A stretch of DNA of 11,069 bases from Leptospiraceae bacterium. GTDB lineage: Bacteria > Spirochaetota > Leptospiria > Turneriellales > Turneriellaceae. The stretch lies in NCBI GenBank assembly GCA_016788945.1, contig JAEUSA010000305.1:1-11069 (forward strand). Direction: 5' to 3'. This document shows positions 7,095 through 11,069 of this stretch, one piece after another. Made by a program: the position numbers and the translations under genes. The notes under the pieces were generated by a model. The model searched no databases. It saw only the letters and a list, made by a program, of their open reading frames with translations, and was not told where the DNA came from. Every line of letters starts with the position of its first letter. Position 1 is the stretch's first letter.

Positions 7095-8006
7095 ATGCTA
7101 CCGGCAATTATGGCGGTGATGATTCTGATCGTAGTGAGTTTTCTCGCGGGTGTTCTTCTGCGCCGGTTCAAGGCATTGCCTGAAAATGCACACACCGTAC
7201 TCAACGGGTTCATTATCTACGTGTCTTTGCCGGCGCTGGTTATTAAATCCCTGCGCATTATGCCCATGACCTCAACCTACTTCGGTGCTGCCCTCATGCC
7301 CTGGATCATGTTTCTCGTTGCCGCGGCGCTGTTTCTGCTGCTTGAACGTTTGAAAATTTTTAACCGCAACACCACCATTGCCCTGATGGTTACCGCAGGC
7401 TTGGCCAACACTTCATTCGTCGGCATACCCGTGATCGAAGCATTGTACGGTAAGCAATATATACCGGTCGCCGTAATTATCGATCAGATGGGTACGTTTC
7501 TTTTGGTGTCTGTGCTCGTTGTGCCGCTGATGGATTTTCTGCGAATCGGTGAATTCAACCTGAGGCATGCAATCCGCAATCTGTTGTTGTTTCCTCCGTT
7601 TATCGCGCTGATTCTTGCTTTCATCTTCCAGTGGCTGCGCCCGATAGAAATTGTCTTCACCGTGGCCGAGCGCCTCGCCGATACGTTGGCGCCGGTCGCA
7701 CTCGTTTCTGTAGGTCTGCAATGGCATCCGAGCCATGTTTCCAAATTTGCCAAAGAACTTTCTATCGGCTTAACTTACAAGTTACTTCTCGCGCCGCTGT
7801 TGATTTTTGCGCTTTATACGGCGGTCAAATACCACCCTGAGCTAAAAAAAATTGTGATTCTCGAAGCGGCGATGGGGCCCATGATTACCGGGGGAATCAT
7901 TGCCATGCAGAAGAATATTAATCCCCCTCTGGTCGCCGCCATGCTGTCGGTGGGGATTCCCTTATCACTCGTAACTTCGCTCGCCGTCAAACTGTTCTTT
8001 CGCTGA
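7095..8006 (+). CDS. AEC-family (auxin efflux carrier-like) permease
   Basis: The product has 303 residues, the usual length for bacterial AEC transporters. These are inner-membrane carriers, some of which move malate or other organic anions; the substrate here is unknown. The sequence is almost wholly hydrophobic, with about ten membrane segments in two halves. Recognisable family features are NGFIIYVSLPALVIKSL (37-53), with the conserved Asn and Pro of the first half, and GLANTSFVGIPVIEALYG (102-119), followed by IIDQMGTFLL (128-137). The second half has LAPLLIFAL and an AAMGPMITGGIIA stretch. Alternative in-frame ATG codons at residues 6 and 9 would shorten the first helix, so 7095 is kept. 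It is divergent from the SH3 protein gene and ends five bases before the stop of the convergent PLC-like gene, with no terminator visible between them. Confidence 0.92.
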   Translation: MLPAIMAVMILIVVSFLAGVLLRRFKALPENAHTVLNGFIIYVSLPALVIKSLRIMPMTSTYFGAALMPWIMFLVAAALFLLLERLKIFNRNTTIALMVTAGLANTSFVGIPVIEALYGKQYIPVAVIIDQMGTFLLVSVLVVPLMDFLRIGEFNLRHAIRNLLLFPPFIALILAFIFQWLRPIEIVFTVAERLADTLAPVALVSVGLQWHPSHVSKFAKELSIGLTYKLLLAPLLIFALYTAVKYHPELKKIVILEAAMGPMITGGIIAMQKNINPPLVAAMLSVGIPLSLVTSLAVKLFFR

Positions 8007-8011
8007 CAACC

Positions 8012-10150
8012 TTACAAAAAAGCAAGGCCGATCGACAGGGCAATCCAATGTGCTTCGACGCGCTGCGAATCGAAGCCACGATTGGTATCGACGAGACGCC
8101 ATGGCGCCCGATAACTCAGGGTGAGCTCGAGGGGAATTTTCGTCCAGCCCTCGGGTAGAATGGTAATTGCTGCGCCGAGACCGGTGCCGAAGAAGAAATT
8201 GGTCTGCGAGCTGAAACCTTCAAAACCCGCATAAGTGAGCGGGCCGGCACTCATCAGTAGGCGCGTCGCGAACCGGTAATGGAATGTGAAGGCGAATTCA
8301 TGGATCAGCTGCTGCCGACCCGGATCGCCGAGCGTCATGAGAAAACCGAAATCATAACTGTACATCCAATCACCGCCGCGTTTGAGAACAGGTGTAAGAA
8401 ACTCGAGACGTGCCCCGATCTGTGTTCCATAACCCGCACCGTCGAGTGCACTTTCGATGCGCAGCGATTCAAAATCAACGGGCGGTGGTGTGGGCGGTAA
8501 ACCCTCGCGCGCAAGGTAACCGTTATTGCGGCCCGCCGTCGCAGCAGGCGTAATGGGTTGCAGGGGCAAAAATGTGCAAACGAGCGCTCGCGGACTGCCA
8601 TCGTTGGGGCATACGGGAGCACGCGCGTCATGCTTCATGACATTTTGGTCTGCATACATAATGCCACCAAGACTCCAGTCGAGAAGCGATGCGGTGTTGG
8701 CCGCTGCAACGATGCCGCGTTGATAAGCGAGCAGGCACTGCGTCGTTTGTTGGCGGCCACCGCGAGCACCTTTTTGCGCAACATCACACTGCCCTGCACC
8801 TGAATCGAGCAGCGACATCGGTGAAGTGCCAAGCAGATATGTATCGCCGAACGCAATAAAATCGTGTCGCTCGGCGCGCGTGCCTAACACTGCGACAACG
8901 CCGCTTTTTGAATCGATGTCATGATAACGCCGTGTCGTGTTCAGTTCGCGGCTGCGGTGTTCGGTGCGGATATGCCCGCCCGAAAGTGCGTCTTGCAGAT
9001 AGTGCGCACCGGCAGCCTCAAAAACCAGCGCGGCGACGTGCGATGGCAGCAGCGCTGCTATCACGGTACCTTCAGCCGTTTGTTTTCCAGGGTCGATAGC
9101 CGCGACGAGACTTTGCGCCGGTGCGGTTAAGCTGGCGTCGCCACTGATCAGCCAACGCTGCAAATGTTCGTATGCTACGGCGCTGAGCAGCTGGCAGGCG
9201 TCGCGGCGGTAATGCTTGTTCCTTTTGCGGTTCCATTCTGTGCGGGCGAATGCCGCTCTGCCTGTAGACAGGCGACGCATCACCGCCTCTTCCGGTTCCA
9301 GAATGTCTTCGCAGCGCTGCGAAGCAATCGCGAGCGCGGTGTTATGCATACCAGCCCAGGTGCGGTAAGCAGAGCTACCGAAATGCGTCTGATTAAAAAG
9401 CTGAAGATCGAGAAAGCGCGGATTGCGTATTGTGTAGAGTGCTGAAGGATCAGACGGTCCGGCGGCTACCTCACCCCGCCTGTGCTCGTCGAGCAGAGCA
9501 GAGTGCAAGCGCGGTGCCCGCTTGTATTGGTGCCAGAAAGCAAAAAACGAAGATACATCCGCCTCTACTCTATACCAGTCTGGTGCTTCTTCAAGCCGGC
9601 ATGCCGGCCCACCGATATCGCGCGCGATGCCGCCCTCCGCTTTCTGTGGATGCATCCATTTCCATGTCAGATCTGTCAGTCCGGGGTCAGCGGCCCCGGA
9701 GAAATGCAACACGCGACCGTATTCGGTGAAGTGGTCCACAAGCGCAGAGTAATCCCCCAAGGTTACGGCGTGCTCGCGTTTTTCTGCTGCCGCAACGCTG
9801 AAGGGTGCCTGTACAGCCTTACGGTTGTTCTCACAGTATACGGTTTTCCAACGTGCAGGGCAAAGCAGCGCAAGGGCAAGGTAACGGCTTTTTTGGTCAG
9901 CGCTCGCGGTGCTGAGGCGTGTGGAGAGCATTTTTTGCGCTTCGTGGCAGGCACGATCGGTAAAAAGGCTGTGTTCGAGGTAATCGAACGCCGGTAAAGA
10001 CGCATAGGGTAACACGAGCAGCGAAAGCAGCGCCGCGCGGTATCTATATAGAAAAATAGATCGTAAAATCTTTATTTGGATACCGACTGCTTCGTAAATA
10101 AGGACAGGGCGACGATGAATTTCGTGGTCGGGCCAGCTATTTGCTGGCAT
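8012..10150 (-). CDS. Exported phospholipase C/P1 nuclease-like protein with a C-terminal outer-membrane beta-barrel (tentative)
   Basis: The protein has 712 residues. A hydrophobic signal segment (about 38-54, AALLSLLVLPYASLPA) follows an unusually long 38-residue leader, and the mature protein would begin FDYLEH. Residues 55 to about 500 look helical and carry residues arranged like the zinc ligands of phospholipase C / S1-P1 nucleases: His60 close to the mature N-terminus, TLGDYSALVDH (Asp133) with His149, HYLQD (His383, Asp387), GGH (His393, six after Asp387 as in the family) and YHDID (His410, Asp413). A proline-rich linker (PPTPPPVDF, 552-560) leads to about 150 residues of alternating hydrophobic strands ending HWIALSIGLAFL, typical of an outer-membrane barrel. 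Conserved Cys are scattered through the N-terminal part. The gap between His149 and His383 is far longer than in known family members, so activity is uncertain. The start is also uncertain, although no other ATG precedes the signal segment. Confidence 0.7.
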   Translation of the reverse strand: MPANSWPDHEIHRRPVLIYEAVGIQIKILRSIFLYRYRAALLSLLVLPYASLPAFDYLEHSLFTDRACHEAQKMLSTRLSTASADQKSRYLALALLCPARWKTVYCENNRKAVQAPFSVAAAEKREHAVTLGDYSALVDHFTEYGRVLHFSGAADPGLTDLTWKWMHPQKAEGGIARDIGGPACRLEEAPDWYRVEADVSSFFAFWHQYKRAPRLHSALLDEHRRGEVAAGPSDPSALYTIRNPRFLDLQLFNQTHFGSSAYRTWAGMHNTALAIASQRCEDILEPEEAVMRRLSTGRAAFARTEWNRKRNKHYRRDACQLLSAVAYEHLQRWLISGDASLTAPAQSLVAAIDPGKQTAEGTVIAALLPSHVAALVFEAAGAHYLQDALSGGHIRTEHRSRELNTTRRYHDIDSKSGVVAVLGTRAERHDFIAFGDTYLLGTSPMSLLDSGAGQCDVAQKGARGGRQQTTQCLLAYQRGIVAAANTASLLDWSLGGIMYADQNVMKHDARAPVCPNDGSPRALVCTFLPLQPITPAATAGRNNGYLAREGLPPTPPPVDFESLRIESALDGAGYGTQIGARLEFLTPVLKRGGDWMYSYDFGFLMTLGDPGRQQLIHEFAFTFHYRFATRLLMSAGPLTYAGFEGFSSQTNFFFGTGLGAAITILPEGWTKIPLELTLSYRAPWRLVDTNRGFDSQRVEAHWIALSIGLAFL
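9680..9700. repeat. GC-rich 7-bp inverted repeat inside the PLC-like gene
   Basis: TCCGGGG (9680-9686) and CCCCGGA (9694-9700) are perfect complements with a seven-base loop, inside codons for SGAADPGL of the minus-strand PLC-like gene. It would be a stable mRNA hairpin. No U-run follows, so it is not an intrinsic terminator. It could be fortuitous in GC-rich coding DNA. Confidence 0.35.
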
Positions 10151-10193
10151 CTTTCAGGTGCGGTGTTTGCGGTGCCGCCAATGAGACATAGCG

Positions 10194-10224
10194 TTGACGC
10201 GGTGTGTCAAAAGCATTTTATGAT
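10194..10224 (+). promoter_or_regulatory. Candidate sigma-70-type promoter for gltB
   Basis: TTGACG (10194-10199) resembles a -35 box and TATGAT (10219-10224) a -10 box. The 19-base spacer is longer than the ideal 17. Together they would place the transcript start about 20-25 bases upstream of the gltB ATG. The region also lies between two divergent genes, where a promoter is required. This is a visual match only. Confidence 0.4.
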
Positions 10225-10234
10225 AAATTTTGAC

Positions 10235-10250
10235 CCCTTAAAAAGGGAGG
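10235..10250 (+). promoter_or_regulatory. gltB ribosome binding site with an overlapping small hairpin
   Basis: GGGAGG (10245-10250) ends four bases before the ATG at 10255 and is the clearest Shine-Dalgarno in the window, fixing the gltB start. CCCTT (10235-10239) is complementary to AAGGG (10243-10247) across an AAA loop, so a small stem could partly cover the site. The hairpin is short and may not be stable. Confidence 0.6.
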
Positions 10251-10254
10251 GAAC

Positions 10255-11069
10255 ATGAGCAACATAGACAGACAAACTCAACCGACTATCCCCGGTCAGG
10301 CGCCTACGGGCGTAACGGGTATGTATGATCCGCAATTCGAGAAAGACTCGTGCGGTGTCGGCTTCATCGCCGACCTCAAGGCCGTCAAATCGCGCGAAAT
10401 CGTCGATAAGGCGCTCTCGATGCTCATGAACCTCGAACACCGCGGCGCGGTGGGGGCCGACCCGGAAACCGGCGACGGTGCGGGCATTCTGATCCAGATG
10501 CCACATGAATTCATGAAAATTGCCGCCGCCGAGGCAAAAATTAATCTCCCAAATGCCGGTGAATACGGCGTTGCATTCATTTTCATGCCGCAAGACGCCT
10601 CGCTGCGTAAGCAGGTAGAGAACATTTTCGAGAAGATCGTGGTCGACGAAGATCTCGAGTTTCTTGGCTGGCGTAAGGTGCCCGTCGACGACAATGTACC
10701 CGGTTACGGTGCAAAACTCACGCTACCTTATGTTGTGCACGGTTTTGTCGGCCGCGGTAAATTCAAGGGTTCGGCCGACGATTTTGAGCGCCGGTTATAT
10801 CTCGTTCGCCGTGTGATCGACCATCGTATCAGGGCGGAGCTCAAACTGAACCGCGCACAATATTACGTTCCTTCATTCAGCAGCCGTACCATCGTGTACA
10901 AAGGTATGCTTCTGGCAGCGCAGGTGCCCGCTTTCTTCAAAGACCTGCGCCACAAAGACATGAAATCGGCGCTTGCGCTGATTCACATGCGCTTTTCAAC
11001 CAATACCTTTCCGACATGGGATCTCGCGCACCCGTTCCGCATGATTGCGCACAACGGCGAAATCAACAC
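10255..11069 (+). CDS. gltB: Glutamate synthase large (alpha) subunit, N-terminal part (3' truncated)
   Basis: The frame is open from the ATG at 10255 to the window end, giving 271 residues of a protein that is normally about 1,500. GltB is part of GOGAT, which transfers the amide nitrogen of glutamine to 2-oxoglutarate to make two glutamates. The visible part is the class-II (Ntn-type) glutamine amidotransferase domain. [11 protein letters not shown] places the catalytic cysteine at residue 33. This implies a 32-residue propeptide to be removed, slightly shorter than in E. coli. [20 protein letters not shown] (61-80) and [27 protein letters not shown] near the window end are hallmarks of the family. 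A strong Shine-Dalgarno fixes the start. The gltD subunit gene, if linked, would lie beyond the window. It is divergent from the PLC-like gene across about 104 bases. Confidence 0.96.
   Translation, partial: [271 protein letters not shown]

Noticed and set aside
7001..7213. N-terminal extension of the SH3 protein frame up to an ATG at 7213
   Set aside because: It overlaps the AEC gene on the other strand and has no signal-like N-terminus. The ATG at 7000 is followed at once by a good signal peptide.
9482..9997. 171-codon plus-strand reading frame
   Set aside because: It lies wholly opposite the PLC-like gene, has no recognisable domain, and its composition looks like an antisense shadow.
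10296..10694. 132-codon minus-strand frame opposite gltB
   Set aside because: The gltB frame carries unmistakable amidotransferase motifs, and the opposite frame has none.

Overview
The window is an 11 kb stretch of bacterial chromosome, moderately GC-rich and densely coded, with no gap above about 105 bases between genes. Nothing in it is a plasmid, phage, IS or CRISPR signature. The gene content suggests a Gram-negative-type spirochaete of the Leptospira/Leptonema/Turneriella group. The evidence is a 7TM-DISM receptor fused to a SpoIIE/PP2C phosphatase, a membrane-anchored AraC-type regulator, a QNNHH-type acyl-CoA desaturase, exported SH3-like and beta-barrel proteins, and mostly poor Shine-Dalgarno sequences. 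This assignment is inference from gene families, not from a marker gene.

Layout, left to right. Positions 1-201 hold the 3' end of a membrane protein on the plus strand. Its stop codon interlocks with that of a TetR-type regulator on the minus strand. The regulator (198-968) lies 25 bases downstream of a fatty acyl desaturase (994-1806), so the two probably form a lipid-desaturation operon. The leader of that operon carries a small palindrome and a direct repeat. Next on the minus strand is a two-gene signalling operon with a 4-base ATGA overlap: the 7TM-DISM/PP2C protein (3034-4950), then a membrane AraC-type regulator (1904-3037).

From a short divergent intergenic region, aroC (chorismate synthase) runs on the plus strand (5050-6150). 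It converges on an exported SH3-like, cysteine-rich protein (6176-7000, minus). That gene is divergent from an AEC-family permease (7095-8006, plus), which has a prominent dyad just before its start codon. The permease converges on a large exported protein (8012-10150, minus). I read that protein as a zinc phospholipase C / P1-nuclease-like helical domain joined by a proline-rich linker to an outer-membrane beta-barrel. The window ends in the 5' part of gltB (10255-11069, plus), the glutamate synthase large subunit, which has the best ribosome binding site in the window.

There is no single pathway here. Two small functional units can be argued: desaturase plus its likely TetR regulator, and membrane sensor-phosphatase plus membrane transcription factor. 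The most novel items are the PLC/P1-like domain fused to a barrel, the CX3C-patterned cysteines of the SH3 protein, the sensor/AraC pairing, the dyads at gene starts, and four 8-nucleotide homopolymer tracts inside four different genes.
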